Part shown: in pieces, positions 1 through 7,422 of the stretch
Layout: each line of letters begins with the position of its first letter
Position numbering within the stretch: the first letter of the stretch is position 1
Origin: Citricoccus sp. SGAir0253
Lineage (GTDB): Bacteria; Actinomycetota; Actinomycetes; Actinomycetales; Micrococcaceae
Direction of reading: 5' to 3'
Length of the DNA: 64,000 bases
Assembly: GCF_005877055.1 (NCBI RefSeq)
Contig: NZ_CP039424.1
Coordinates: forward strand, 372,001 to 436,000
The notes under the pieces: model-generated
Databases searched by the model: none
The model's input: the letters and a program-made list of their open reading frames with translations, nothing else
What the model was told of the DNA's origin: nothing
Made by a program: the position numbers and the translations under genes

Positions 1-882
1 CGTCCAGGCCCGGATGGACCGCTCGGGCAGCGGGGAGCCGCCGACCATGATCGAGCGCAGCGAGGACAGGTCGCGCTCGGCGAAGCCGGGCTCCTGGGCC
101 AGCAGGTCGATCATCGCCGGGACCATGAACGTGCCCGTGACCGCCGAGCGCTCGATCTCCTCGAGCACCGCGGCCGGGCGGAACGCGCGGTGGATGATGA
201 GCCGCCCGCCCATCATGAACGTGGGGATCGTGGTCATGTTCAGGCCCGCGATGTGGAACAGCGGGGCCACCGAGAGCATGACCTCGTCCTGGCGCAGGTC
301 CGTGCCGGTGAAGGCGTTGAGGTACTGGTACGTGAGGTTCCGGTGCGTCAGCATGGCGCCCTTGGGGCGGCCCGTGGTGCCGGAGGTGTACATGAGCAGG
401 GCCACGTCGTCCTCGGCCACGTCCGCCTCCACCTCGGCGGTGCCGGCGGCCGCGAGCAGCTCCTCGTAGCGGGCCCCGGGACCGTCCGGGCCCTCGGCGG
501 CCACGAGCACGAGCCCCGGCTGCCGCTCGGCGAGGTGGGCGGCGGTATCGGCGACCTCCCGGCCGTGGACGACCACCGCGGCACCGGAGTCGGCCACGAT
601 GAACTCCGCCTCCGCCGGGGACAGGCGCGGGTTGACGAGCACGGGGGTGGCGCCGAGGAGGTTGGCGGCGAAGAACGTCTCCAGCAGCGTGGGGTGGTTG
701 AACCCGATGTAGGCCACGCGCCCCCCGCGGTCCACGCCCAGGCCCCGCAGGGCGTGGGCCAGCCGGGTGACGCGCTCGCTGAAGCGCCCGTACGTGGTGC
801 TCGTGCCCTCGAACTCGATGGCCACGGCCTCGGGGCGCACCTGCGCGCGACGACGGGGATAGCTGCCGACACCGGTGTTCAT
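1..882 (-). CDS. Acyl-CoA synthetase (AMP-binding), C-terminus cut by window edge
   Basis: This is an ANL-superfamily ligase that would activate a carboxylic acid to its acyl-CoA through an acyl-adenylate. The visible 294 codons run from ATG at 882 (MNTGVGSYPRRR) into the left edge, so the last 200 or so residues, including the catalytic lysine, are missing. The P-loop signature YTSGTTGRPKG lies near residues 165-175, followed by the usual MLTHRNL. The start is preceded by a purine-rich GAGGAGTCCC, a good ribosome site. It is divergent from the flavin monooxygenase at 1194, with a TTGA-N5-TCAA box in the shared region. It resembles the second ligase at 10481 and probably feeds the acyl-CoA dehydrogenase and hydratase of this cluster. 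Substrate unknown. Confidence 0.9.
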   Translation of the reverse strand, partial: MNTGVGSYPRRRAQVRPEAVAIEFEGTSTTYGRFSERVTRLAHALRGLGVDRGGRVAYIGFNHPTLLETFFAANLLGATPVLVNPRLSPAEAEFIVADSGAAVVVHGREVADTAAHLAERQPGLVLVAAEGPDGPGARYEELLAAAGTAEVEADVAEDDVALLMYTSGTTGRPKGAMLTHRNLTYQYLNAFTGTDLRQDEVMLSVAPLFHIAGLNMTTIPTFMMGGRLIIHRAFRPAAVLEEIERSAVTGTFMVPAMIDLLAQEPGFAERDLSSLRSIMVGGSPLPERSIRAWT

Positions 883-1193
883 GGGACTCCTCGGGGTTGT
901 GGGCTGGGTCACTGTTCTCATGAAACCCACAAGCGTTGAGAAAGTCAATCATTGAGTTTGCGATTCCGACGGCCCGGGCGTCGGTGATTGCATTGGCGAA
1001 TCCTTGGTAGGGTGGGGAGCAGACGGCGCCGACGGCGGCGCCCGTCCCGGCGTTGATCCCCGTCCTGGCCGGGCGGTGGGCCGGGGCGCGACGTGAGGTC
1101 GGACGTTGAGGCAGGGCGGCAGTCGCCCGGAAGCGGTCCTCCATCCGACCCGTCATCGAGCAGAGACAAGGCCGGAAGGCCGGAAGGGAAGCC
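883..1193. other. 311-bp divergent promoter region
   Basis: No gene fits here. It separates the acyl-CoA ligase and the flavin monooxygenase, which point away from each other. It holds one operator-like box at 934-956, whose complement carries TTGACT that could be the -35 of the ligase promoter. A TAGGGT at about 1006-1011 could be a -10 for the monooxygenase, and a small GGCGCC-rich hairpin lies near 1026-1045. Confidence 0.6.
934..956. promoter_or_regulatory. TTGA-N5-TCAA box 1 (putative MarR operator)
   Basis: The site contains GTTGAGAAAGTCAAT followed by CATTGAG, so both TTGA-N5-TCAA and a second TCAAT-C-ATTGA palindrome are present. It matches the box at 3280-3301 (opposite strand) at 18 of 22 positions. 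It overlaps the likely -35 of the minus-strand ligase. That a MarR protein of this cluster binds it is an inference. Confidence 0.55.
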
Positions 1194-2594
1194 GTGTCCG
1201 AACAGCGCATCGCCATCATCGGAGCCGGACCGAGCGGGATCGCCGCCCTGCGGGCGTTCGAGTCCGCCCAGCGCGCGGGGGCCGAGATCCCCGAGATCGT
1301 GTGCTTCGAGAAGCAGGCCGACTGGGGCGGCCAGTGGAACTACGACTGGCGCAGCGGGATCGACGAGTACGGCGAGCCCGTCCACTCCTCGATGTACCGC
1401 AACCTGTGGTCGAACGGCCCCAAGGAGGCCCTGGAGTTCGCCGAGTACACCTTCGACGAGCACTTCGGCCGGCCCATCTCCTCCTACCCGCCGCGCGAGG
1501 TGCTGTGGGACTACATCGACGGCCGGGTCCGGCGCACGGACGTGAGGGACCGGGTCCGCTTCTCCACCGCCGTCCGCTGGGTCCAGTACGACCCGGAGCG
1601 GGACGCCTTCACGGTCACGGTGGAGGACCTGCGCTCGCGGGAGACCTCCTCGTCCGTCTTCGACCAGGTCATCGTGGCCACGGGGCACTTCTCCTACCCG
1701 AACGTCCCCGGCTTCCGGGGCATCGAGACCTTCCCCGGCACCCTCCACCACGCCCACGACTTCCGCGGGGCGGAGAAGCTCGCCGGCCAGCGCGTCCTGC
1801 TGATCGGCGCCTCCTACTCCGCGGAGGACATCGGCGTGCAGGCCTTCAAGATGGGGGCCGCCTCGGTCACCATGAGCTACCGCAGCCGTCCGCAGGGCTA
1901 CGACTGGCCGGAGGGCATGGAGGAGCTGCCGGGCATCGAGCGCTTCGAGGGCCAGCGGGTGCACTTCGTCGACGGCGAGGTCCGCGAGGTGGACGCGGTG
2001 ATCCTGTGCACCGGCTACCTGCACAAGTACCCGTTCCTGCCCTCGGAGCTGGCGCTGTCCGGGCCCAACACCATCTACCCGGACGGGCTCTACCGGGGCG
2101 TGGCGTGGCAGGGCAACCCCAAGCTTCACTACCTGGGCGCCCAGGACCAGTGGTTCACCTTCAACATGTTCGACGCCCAGGCCTGGTACGTCCGGGACCT
2201 GGTGCTCGGGCGCGCCGAGCTGCCGCCGGCCGAGGAGCGGGCGGCGCACATGGCCCGGTGGCGCGAGCGCTTCGAGGCCGTGGACTCCGACGCCGACGCC
2301 GTGCGGTTCCAGGCCGACTACATCCGCGACCTCATCGAGGCCACCGACTACCCGATGTTCGACCTGGACGAGGTGGTGCGGATCTTCCTGGACTGGAAGC
2401 GGGACAAGAAGGAGAACATCCTCACCTACCGCGACCGCCCGCACCGCTCCGTGATGACGGGGACCATGGCGGCCGTGCACCACACGCCGTGGCTGCAGGA
2501 GCTCGACGACTCCCTGGAGCGCTACCTCTCCACCCCGGAGCCGACCGGCATGGAGGACCTCCTCGCGGCCCGGGAGGCCGCCCCCTCCGCCTGA
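1194..2594 (+). CDS. tmm: Flavin-containing monooxygenase, trimethylamine monooxygenase-like
   Basis: A 466-residue class B flavoprotein monooxygenase. The FAD Rossmann motif GAGPSG is at residues 10-15. The FMO fingerprint F-x-G-x(3)-H-x(3)-F lies near residues 178-190 (FPGTLHHAHDF), and the NADPH motif GASYSAEDIG starts near 204. The stretch around VILCTGYLHKYPFLP and the later DQWFTFNMFDAQAWYVRD closely resembles bacterial trimethylamine monooxygenase, which N-oxygenates trimethylamine with NADPH and O2. The start is GTG after GGAAGGGAA. No methylamine-pathway genes lie nearby, and the neighbours are acyl-CoA enzymes and MarR regulators, so the true substrate may be another amine or sulfide. 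The family is sure; the Tmm subgroup is likely. Confidence 0.82.
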   Translation: MSEQRIAIIGAGPSGIAALRAFESAQRAGAEIPEIVCFEKQADWGGQWNYDWRSGIDEYGEPVHSSMYRNLWSNGPKEALEFAEYTFDEHFGRPISSYPPREVLWDYIDGRVRRTDVRDRVRFSTAVRWVQYDPERDAFTVTVEDLRSRETSSSVFDQVIVATGHFSYPNVPGFRGIETFPGTLHHAHDFRGAEKLAGQRVLLIGASYSAEDIGVQAFKMGAASVTMSYRSRPQGYDWPEGMEELPGIERFEGQRVHFVDGEVREVDAVILCTGYLHKYPFLPSELALSGPNTIYPDGLYRGVAWQGNPKLHYLGAQDQWFTFNMFDAQAWYVRDLVLGRAELPPAEERAAHMARWRERFEAVDSDADAVRFQADYIRDLIEATDYPMFDLDEVVRIFLDWKRDKKENILTYRDRPHRSVMTGTMAAVHHTPWLQELDDSLERYLSTPEPTGMEDLLAAREAAPSA

Positions 2595-2626
2595 GCGGGG
2601 ACCGCTCCCGGCGACGCGTCCCCACG

Positions 2627-2668
2627 ACTTTGCGGGCAGGACCCACCGGTGGGTTCTGCCCGCAAAGT
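2627..2668. repeat. Family A palindromic repeat, copy 1
   Basis: A 42-bp near-perfect palindrome. The outer arms are ACTTTGCGGGCAG and CTGCCCGCAAAGT, and the core is ACCCACCGGTGGGT. It starts 33 bases after the monooxygenase stop. Five relatives occur in the window, at 6784, 10300, 20471, 50558 and 52147. Confidence 0.9.
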
Positions 2669-2717
2669 GCGGTTGGGTGCCGGGTGCCGGGTGCCGGATG
2701 CGCCGGGAGGAGTTCCC

Positions 2718-2753
2718 GACGGCGGCCGCGCACCCGGGTGCGCGGCCGCCGTC
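2718..2753. terminator. Bidirectional GC hairpin terminator
   Basis: A perfect 36-base palindrome, so a 16-bp stem around CCGG, between the convergent monooxygenase and MarR genes. The stem begins GACGGCGGCCGCGCAC. There is no T-run, as is common in actinobacteria. Confidence 0.7.
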
Positions 2754-2775
2754 GTGCCGGGATGGAGGCCCGGGG

Positions 2776-3261
2776 CTAGAAGGCGATCTTCATCAGCAGC
2801 GTGCGCAGCTGGCGGCGCTCGCGCTGGGACAGGGTGCCGAGGGTGACGTCCTCGGACTCCAGCAGCACCGTCCGGGCCCGCTCGAAGAGCTCCAGGCCGG
2901 ACTCGGTGGCCACGATGATCTTGGAGCGGCGGTCGCGCGGATCGGTCTCGCGCTGCACGGCCCCGATCTGCTCGAGGGAGTCCACCAGGGCCACGATCTG
3001 GCTCGGGTCCAGGGCCAGGAACTCCCCCAGCTCGCGCTGGGACGGCTTGAGCCCGCTCGCGGCCAGCGAGAGCACGGAGTACTGCCGGACCTTGATCCCC
3101 AGGTCGGCGAGCATCATGTTGGCGTGACCTGAGCCACGTCCGCGCGCCCGGGCCGTGAGGAACTGGACCTGCTGGGCCAGCTCACCGGCCAGGAAGCGCT
3201 CGATCCCGGCCTCGGCCATGGCCTCGGGGGCGTCGTCGGCCGTCTGGGTCGTTGTCGGCAT
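2776..3261 (-). CDS. MarR-family transcriptional regulator 1
   Basis: A 161-residue winged-helix regulator. The MarR pattern is clear: a dimerisation helix, then SQRELGEFLALDPSQIVALVDSLEQIGAVQRETDPRDRR, that is recognition helix, wing and the conserved DxRDRR. I chose ATG at 3261 (MPTTTQTADD) because GAGCGAGGATCC precedes it; an upstream extension of the frame has no homology look and would run through the operator box. MarR proteins usually repress by binding a palindrome and release it on binding a phenolic, acid or acyl-CoA ligand. It faces the SDR gene at 3465, and boxes 2 and 3 lie between them, so it is a good candidate for autoregulation and control of this cluster. The ligand is unknown. 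Confidence 0.9.
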   Translation of the reverse strand: MPTTTQTADDAPEAMAEAGIERFLAGELAQQVQFLTARARGRGSGHANMMLADLGIKVRQYSVLSLAASGLKPSQRELGEFLALDPSQIVALVDSLEQIGAVQRETDPRDRRSKIIVATESGLELFERARTVLLESEDVTLGTLSQRERRQLRTLLMKIAF

Positions 3262-3279
3262 GGATCCTCGCTCGGCTCG

Positions 3280-3301
3280 CTCAATCATTGATGTTCTCAA
3301 G
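3280..3301. promoter_or_regulatory. TTGA-N5-TCAA box 2
   Basis: On the minus strand it reads CTTGAGAACATCAATGATTG, a TTGA-N5-TCAA palindrome plus the second half-palindrome seen in box 1. It lies about 20-40 bases upstream of the MarR1 start and could mediate autoregulation. Confidence 0.55.
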
Positions 3302-3390
3302 TGTAGCGAGGAGGGGGAGGTTTGTGCCCCGGGATTTTGCTGGGGGTTTGCCGGGCGGCGCACCCCCCGGCGTCCATGGCGAAATCCTAT

Positions 3391-3407
3391 CGTTGACTTT
3401 CTCAACG
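3391..3407. promoter_or_regulatory. TTGA-N5-TCAA box 3 over the SDR promoter
   Basis: CGTTGA-CTTTC-TCAACG is a perfect inverted repeat. It covers a -35-like TTGACT (3393-3398) that is 17 bases from TGTGAT (about 3416-3421), so a bound repressor would block the dehydrogenase promoter. The minus-strand GTTGAGAAAGTCAA is identical to box 1. Confidence 0.6.
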
Positions 3408-3464
3408 GTATGGGTTGTGATGGTGGCGACACCACCAGTACAGCCCACCTCCGAAGGAGAAGCC

Positions 3465-4397
3465 ATGTCCCTCAACGGCAAGGTCGCCATCGTCACCGGC
3501 TCCGGCGCAGGCCTCGGCCTGGCCTACGCCCAGGAACTCGCCCGCCAGGGCGCCGCCGTCGTCATCAACGACGTCAACCAGGAGGTGGCGGACCAGGCGG
3601 TCGCGTCCATCACCGAGGCCGGCGGCCGGGCTGCCGCGGTGGTGGCCCCCGTGGGCTCCTCCGAGACCGCCGACCAGCTCGTCAAGACCGCCGTGGACAC
3701 CTTCGGCGGCCTGGACATCCTCGTCACCAATGCCGGCATCCTGCGGGACAAGTCCCTGCTGAAGATGACCGACGACGACTTCGACGCGGTCATCAACGTC
3801 CACCTCAAGGGCACCTTCACCTGCGTGCGCTCCGCCTTCGCCTACTTCAAGGAGAACGGCGTGGCCGGACGCATCGTCACCATCGGCTCGCCGACCGGCC
3901 AGCGCGGCAACTTCGGCCAGACCAACTACGCCGCGGCCAAGGCCGGGATCGTGGGCATGGTCCGCACCTGGGCCCTGGAGATGAAGAAGGCCGGCGTCGC
4001 GGTGAACGCCGTCATCCCGGTGGCCGCCACCGCCATGACCAAGACCGTGCCGTTCTTCGCCAAGGCCGTCGAGGCGGACGAGCGCGGGGAGGCCATGCCG
4101 GAGTTCTTCCGCAAGGACCTCGGCTTCGGCCCCGCGCGGGACGTGGCCGGCCTCGTGGCCTTCCTGTCCTCGGACGCGGCCGCCGGCATCTCCGGCCAGG
4201 CGATCGGCGTCGGCGGGGACCGCCTGCAGGTCTGGTCCCACCCGGAGCCGGTCGTCACCGAGTACCACGACGGCGGCTGGGACTACGAGACCATGCTCTC
4301 CGAGGGCAAGGCCCTCCTCGAGGCCAACCTGCAGTCGGTGGGCGAGCGCCTGCCCGAGCTGCCGGCCGAGCTCCAGCCGGAGGCCGCCGGCCGCTGA
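3465..4397 (+). CDS. SDR-family (3R)-hydroxyacyl-CoA dehydrogenase-like oxidoreductase
   Basis: A 310-residue short-chain dehydrogenase. The NAD(P) loop TGSGAGLG is at 11-18, NAG at about 89-91, and the catalytic residues are Ser142, Tyr155 and Lys159 (SPTGQRGNFGQTNYAAAKAG). The run GNFGQxNYAAAKAG is typical of the hydroxyacyl-CoA dehydrogenase part of multifunctional enzyme 2, so oxidation of a 3-hydroxyacyl-CoA is plausible. A C-terminal tail of about 60 residues (QVWSHPEPVV onward) is also seen in that group. ATG at 3465 follows GAAGGAGAAGCC. An amidohydrolase, acyl-CoA dehydrogenase and MaoC hydratase follow on the same strand, which together could degrade a side chain by a beta-oxidation-like route. 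The cofactor and real substrate are not determined. Confidence 0.88.
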   Translation: MSLNGKVAIVTGSGAGLGLAYAQELARQGAAVVINDVNQEVADQAVASITEAGGRAAAVVAPVGSSETADQLVKTAVDTFGGLDILVTNAGILRDKSLLKMTDDDFDAVINVHLKGTFTCVRSAFAYFKENGVAGRIVTIGSPTGQRGNFGQTNYAAAKAGIVGMVRTWALEMKKAGVAVNAVIPVAATAMTKTVPFFAKAVEADERGEAMPEFFRKDLGFGPARDVAGLVAFLSSDAAAGISGQAIGVGGDRLQVWSHPEPVVTEYHDGGWDYETMLSEGKALLEANLQSVGERLPELPAELQPEAAGR

Positions 4398-4506
4398 CCC
4401 CGGCCCGACGCCGGCCGGGGACCCTCCCGGCCGGCGTCGCCCCCCGCCGGGGCGCCCCCGCACCGCAGCGCCGCCGCGCCGGCCCTCCGGCCGCCGCGCA
4501 CCCCGG

Positions 4507-4563
4507 CAGCACCGCACCAGCACCGCCCACCAGCACCAGACCCCAGCACCAGCTCCCAGCACC
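4507..4563 (+). repeat. Short CAGCACC direct repeats before the amidohydrolase
   Basis: Five CAGCACC units occur at irregular spacing in the 183-bp gap between the SDR and amidohydrolase genes. The rest of the gap is GC-rich with no further signal. The sequence is probably low complexity rather than functional. Confidence 0.55.
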
Positions 4564-4580
4564 GCACCCCAGGAGGAACC

Positions 4581-5555
4581 ATGGGCCAGACCCCCGTGCG
4601 CTACGAGTGCGCCGTCGACGTCGACGCCATCACCGCCGTGGACATGCACGTCCACCTCGAGGTCGACGACTGCGGCCACGTGGCCATGCCGGACGACATC
4701 ATGGAGGCCTCGGCAAAGTACTTCAAGGCCGCCGAGCGCACCCCCTCGATCGACTCGATCGCCGAGACCTACCGGGCCCACCGGATGGCCGCGGTGGTCT
4801 TCACCGTGGACGCCCGCACCCAGATGGGCCACCTGCCGAACTCGATCGACGACCTCGTGGCCGGCTGCGCCCGACACCACGACGTGCTGATCCCCTTCGG
4901 CAGCGTGGACCCCCGCACCGGCCCGGCCGCGATCGCTGAGGCCCGGCGCCAGGCCGAGGAGCTCGGCGTGCGAGGGTTCAAGTTCCACCCCTCCGTCCAG
5001 GGCTTCAACCCCTCGGACGAGCAGTACTTCCCGCTGTGGGCGGAGCTGGAGCGGTTCGGCCTGCCGTGCATCTTCCACACGGGCCAGAACGGCATGGGCG
5101 CCGGGCTGCCGGGCGGGCGCGGCATCAAGCTGAAGTACTCCAACCCGCTGCTGCTGGACGACGTGGCCGCCGAGCACCCGGGGCTGCCGATCATCATGGC
5201 GCACCCCTCCGTGCCGTGGCAGGACGAGGCGAACTCGATCGCCACGCACAAGGCCAACGTGTACATCGACCTCTCGGGCTGGTCCCCGAAGTACTTCCCG
5301 GAGTCGCTCGTGCGCCAGTCCAACAACGTGCTCTCGCGCAAGGTCCTGTTCGGCACCGACTTCCCGCTCATCACCCCGGACCAGTGGCTGAAGGCCTTCG
5401 CCGAGCTGCCGCTCAAGGACGAGGTCCGCCCCCGGATCCTCAAGGACAACGCCGTGGGGCTGCTCGGCCTGGGCTCCCGGCCGGCCGCCGGGACCCCCGA
5501 CGCCGGCCGGGGCGCCTCCGCGGGCGAGCGCACCGCCGCGGGCGGTGCGGCATGA
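4581..5555 (+). CDS. Amidohydrolase-2 family metal-dependent hydrolase/decarboxylase
   Basis: A 324-residue TIM-barrel protein of the amidohydrolase-related group that includes decarboxylases such as ACMSD and gamma-resorcylate decarboxylase. The metal site shows DMHVH (His23, His25), HTG (His166), HPSVPWQ and GTDFP (Asp260). ATG at 4581 follows CAGGAGGAACC. Its last codons overlap the acyl-CoA dehydrogenase start as ATGA, so the two are translationally coupled. The final 30 residues are low-complexity Ala/Gly and probably not structured. Proteins of this type often stand beside acyl-CoA enzymes in uncharacterised catabolic clusters, where they could hydrolyse or decarboxylate a ring-opened intermediate. 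The reaction is not predictable from sequence. Confidence 0.85.
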   Translation: MGQTPVRYECAVDVDAITAVDMHVHLEVDDCGHVAMPDDIMEASAKYFKAAERTPSIDSIAETYRAHRMAAVVFTVDARTQMGHLPNSIDDLVAGCARHHDVLIPFGSVDPRTGPAAIAEARRQAEELGVRGFKFHPSVQGFNPSDEQYFPLWAELERFGLPCIFHTGQNGMGAGLPGGRGIKLKYSNPLLLDDVAAEHPGLPIIMAHPSVPWQDEANSIATHKANVYIDLSGWSPKYFPESLVRQSNNVLSRKVLFGTDFPLITPDQWLKAFAELPLKDEVRPRILKDNAVGLLGLGSRPAAGTPDAGRGASAGERTAAGGAA

Positions 5556-6757
5556 GCGGCGGGCGCGCGCCCGCCGTCGGGACCGTCATCCCCTCGGACC
5601 TCTACGGCTTCGCCGAGCGGCTCACCGAGGCCGAGCGCGCGGTCCTCACCGGCCTGCGGGAGCAGCTGCAGTCCACGGTGTACCCGCTCCTGAACGACGC
5701 CTGGGACCGGGCCGAGCTGCCCACGGAACTGCTCGAGGCGGTGCGCGGGCTCGAGCTGATGGACCCGCCGGCGCTGCGCGAGGCGGGCGAGCCCGTGGGG
5801 GACCTCCTCACGGGGTTCCGCAACTTCGAGCTGGCTCGCTGCGACATCAACGTCGGCACGCTCTACAACGCCCAGGCCGGGCTGTTCCGCACCGTGTGCA
5901 CGCTCGGCGGCTCCCCGGAGCAGGCGCGGGACCTGGACGCGAGGATCCGCACCTACGAGCTGACCGGCGTGTTCGGGCTGACCGAGCCGGACCACGGCTC
6001 GGACGTGGCCGGCGGGCTGGCCACCACCGCCACCCGGGACGCGGCCACGGGCGAGTGGGTCATCAACGGGGCCAAGCGCTGGATCGGCGGCGCCACCGTC
6101 TCCGACGTGGTGGCCACCTTCGCCCGGGACACCGCCGACGGCCAGGTCAAGTGCTTCCTCGTCCCGCGCGGGGCCGAGGGCGTGTCCATGACGATCATCC
6201 CGCACAAGGCCTCGCTGCGGATCATGCAGAACGCGCACATCGAGTACCGGGACGTGCGGGTGGGCGAGGACGCGCGCCTGCAGGGCATCAACTCCTTCGC
6301 CGACGTGGCCCGCTGCCTGCGGAACATGCGCTCGGACGTGGCGTGGATGGCCGTGGGCGCCCAGGCCGGGGCCTACGAGGCCGCGCTGCGCTACGTGCGC
6401 GGGCGGGAGCAGTTCGGCCAGCCGATCGCCGGGTTCCAGCTCGTGCAGGAGAAGCTGGCGGTCATGCTGGGCAACCTCACCGCGTCCCTGGGCATGGTGG
6501 TGCAGCTGACCGAGCAGCAGGCGGCCGGGGTCTTCAAGGACGAGAACTCCGCGCTGGCCAAGATGTACACGTCCCTGCGCCTGCGGGAGACGGTGGCCCT
6601 GGCCCGCGAGGTGTGCGGCGGCAACGGGATCACCCTGGACACGGACGTGGCCCGGTTCCACGCGGACGCCGAGGCGATCTACTCCTACGAGGGCACCCAC
6701 GAGATCAACGCGCTGATCGTGGGCCGCGCCGTCACCGGGGTCGGCGCCTTCGTCTGA
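5552..6757 (+). CDS. Acyl-CoA dehydrogenase, glutaryl-CoA dehydrogenase-like
   Basis: A 401-residue FAD flavoenzyme that would introduce an alpha-beta double bond into an acyl-CoA. The FAD/substrate stretch reads GLTEPDHGSD. The C-terminal signature is YSYEGTHEIN, with the presumed catalytic base Glu380, followed by LIVGRAVTGVGAF as in glutaryl-CoA dehydrogenase. The ATG at 5552 sits inside the amidohydrolase stop (ATGA), so the pair is coupled. Family A repeat copy 2 lies 27 bases after the stop. In context it would act before the MaoC hydratase. Glutaryl-CoA dehydrogenases also decarboxylate, and that possibility stays open. Confidence 0.9.
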   Translation: MSGGRAPAVGTVIPSDLYGFAERLTEAERAVLTGLREQLQSTVYPLLNDAWDRAELPTELLEAVRGLELMDPPALREAGEPVGDLLTGFRNFELARCDINVGTLYNAQAGLFRTVCTLGGSPEQARDLDARIRTYELTGVFGLTEPDHGSDVAGGLATTATRDAATGEWVINGAKRWIGGATVSDVVATFARDTADGQVKCFLVPRGAEGVSMTIIPHKASLRIMQNAHIEYRDVRVGEDARLQGINSFADVARCLRNMRSDVAWMAVGAQAGAYEAALRYVRGREQFGQPIAGFQLVQEKLAVMLGNLTASLGMVVQLTEQQAAGVFKDENSALAKMYTSLRLRETVALAREVCGGNGITLDTDVARFHADAEAIYSYEGTHEINALIVGRAVTGVGAFV

Positions 6758-6783
6758 GGCCCGGGGCCGAAACCGACCCCCGC

Positions 6784-6825
6784 GCTTTGCGGGCAGAACC
6801 CACCGGTGGGTTTTGCCCGCAAAGT
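6784..6825. repeat. Family A palindromic repeat, copy 2
   Basis: The same 42-bp palindrome with GCTTTGCGGGCAG at the left arm, TGCCCGCAAAGT at the right and the ACCCACCGGTGGGT core. It lies 27 bases past the acyl-CoA dehydrogenase stop and before the MaoC gene on the same strand. Confidence 0.88.
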
Positions 6826-6835
6826 GCCGAAAACC

Positions 6836-6850
6836 ATTGCGCTCATCAAC
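6836..6850. promoter_or_regulatory. TTGA-N5-TCAA box 6 (one mismatch)
   Basis: ATTGCGCTCATCAAC reads TTGC-N5-TCAA and is followed by CATTGTGATG. This resembles box 3, where TGTGAT also follows. It lies about 35-50 bases upstream of the MaoC start. It is weaker than the other boxes. Confidence 0.4.
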
Positions 6851-6885
6851 CATTGTGATGTAGAACACATTCCTAGGAGGAAGCC

Positions 6886-7365
6886 ATGACCGAGACCACC
6901 ACCCCCACGTCCAGGCTCGTCGTCACGTTCGAGGAGGCCAAGTCCCTGGCCGGCAAGGACCTCGGCGTCACCGAGTGGCGCGAGGTGACCCAGCAGATGG
7001 TGAACACCTTCGCCGACGCCACGGACGACCAGCAGTGGATCCACGTGGACCCGGAGCGTGCCAAGGACGGCCCGTTCGGGGCCCCGATCGCCCACGGCTT
7101 CCTCACCCTGTCCATGATCATCCCGTTCTGGTCCGAGCTCTTCGACGTCTCCGACGTCAAGACCAAGGTCAACTACGGGCTGGACAAGGTGCGCTTCACC
7201 TCGCCGGTGAAGGTCGGCTCCCGCATCCGCATGAAGGGCTCCATCGCGGACGTCCAGGAGGTCAAGGGCAACGGCCTGCACATCGTCGTGGACTCCACCA
7301 TCGAGATCGAGGGGGAGGAGCGCCCGGCCGTGGTGGCCACCTTCCTCGCCCGCTTCTACGCCTAG
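6886..7365 (+). CDS. MaoC-family (R)-specific enoyl-CoA hydratase
   Basis: A 159-residue single hot-dog domain of the NodN/MaoC type. The hydratase-2 loop is visible as FADATDDQQWIHVDPERA (about residues 42-59), with the Asp47/Asp48 and His53 expected of the catalytic pair, followed by PIAHGFLTLSMI. It would hydrate a trans-2-enoyl-CoA to the (R)-3-hydroxyacyl-CoA, the form an SDR like that at 3465 could oxidise. ATG at 6886 follows CTAGGAGGAAGCC. It is separated from the acyl-CoA dehydrogenase by repeat A2 and box 6, so it probably has its own promoter and forms a unit with the binding protein 57 bases downstream. Confidence 0.9.
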   Translation: MTETTTPTSRLVVTFEEAKSLAGKDLGVTEWREVTQQMVNTFADATDDQQWIHVDPERAKDGPFGAPIAHGFLTLSMIIPFWSELFDVSDVKTKVNYGLDKVRFTSPVKVGSRIRMKGSIADVQEVKGNGLHIVVDSTIEIEGEERPAVVATFLARFYA

Positions 7366-7422
7366 GCACCGCCGACGGCACTCCACCCTCCGGCGCCGCC
7401 GGACCTATCCCCAGGAGAGACC

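Noticed and set aside
945-2483. 512-codon open frame antisense to the Tmm-like monooxygenase
   Set aside because: Composition is His/Val/Gly/Arg-rich without any domain, typical of the opposite strand of GC-rich coding DNA; the plus-strand protein has clear motifs.
3402-5249. 615-codon minus-strand frame under the SDR and amidohydrolase genes
   Set aside because: Shadow of two well-supported plus-strand genes; low-complexity residues only.
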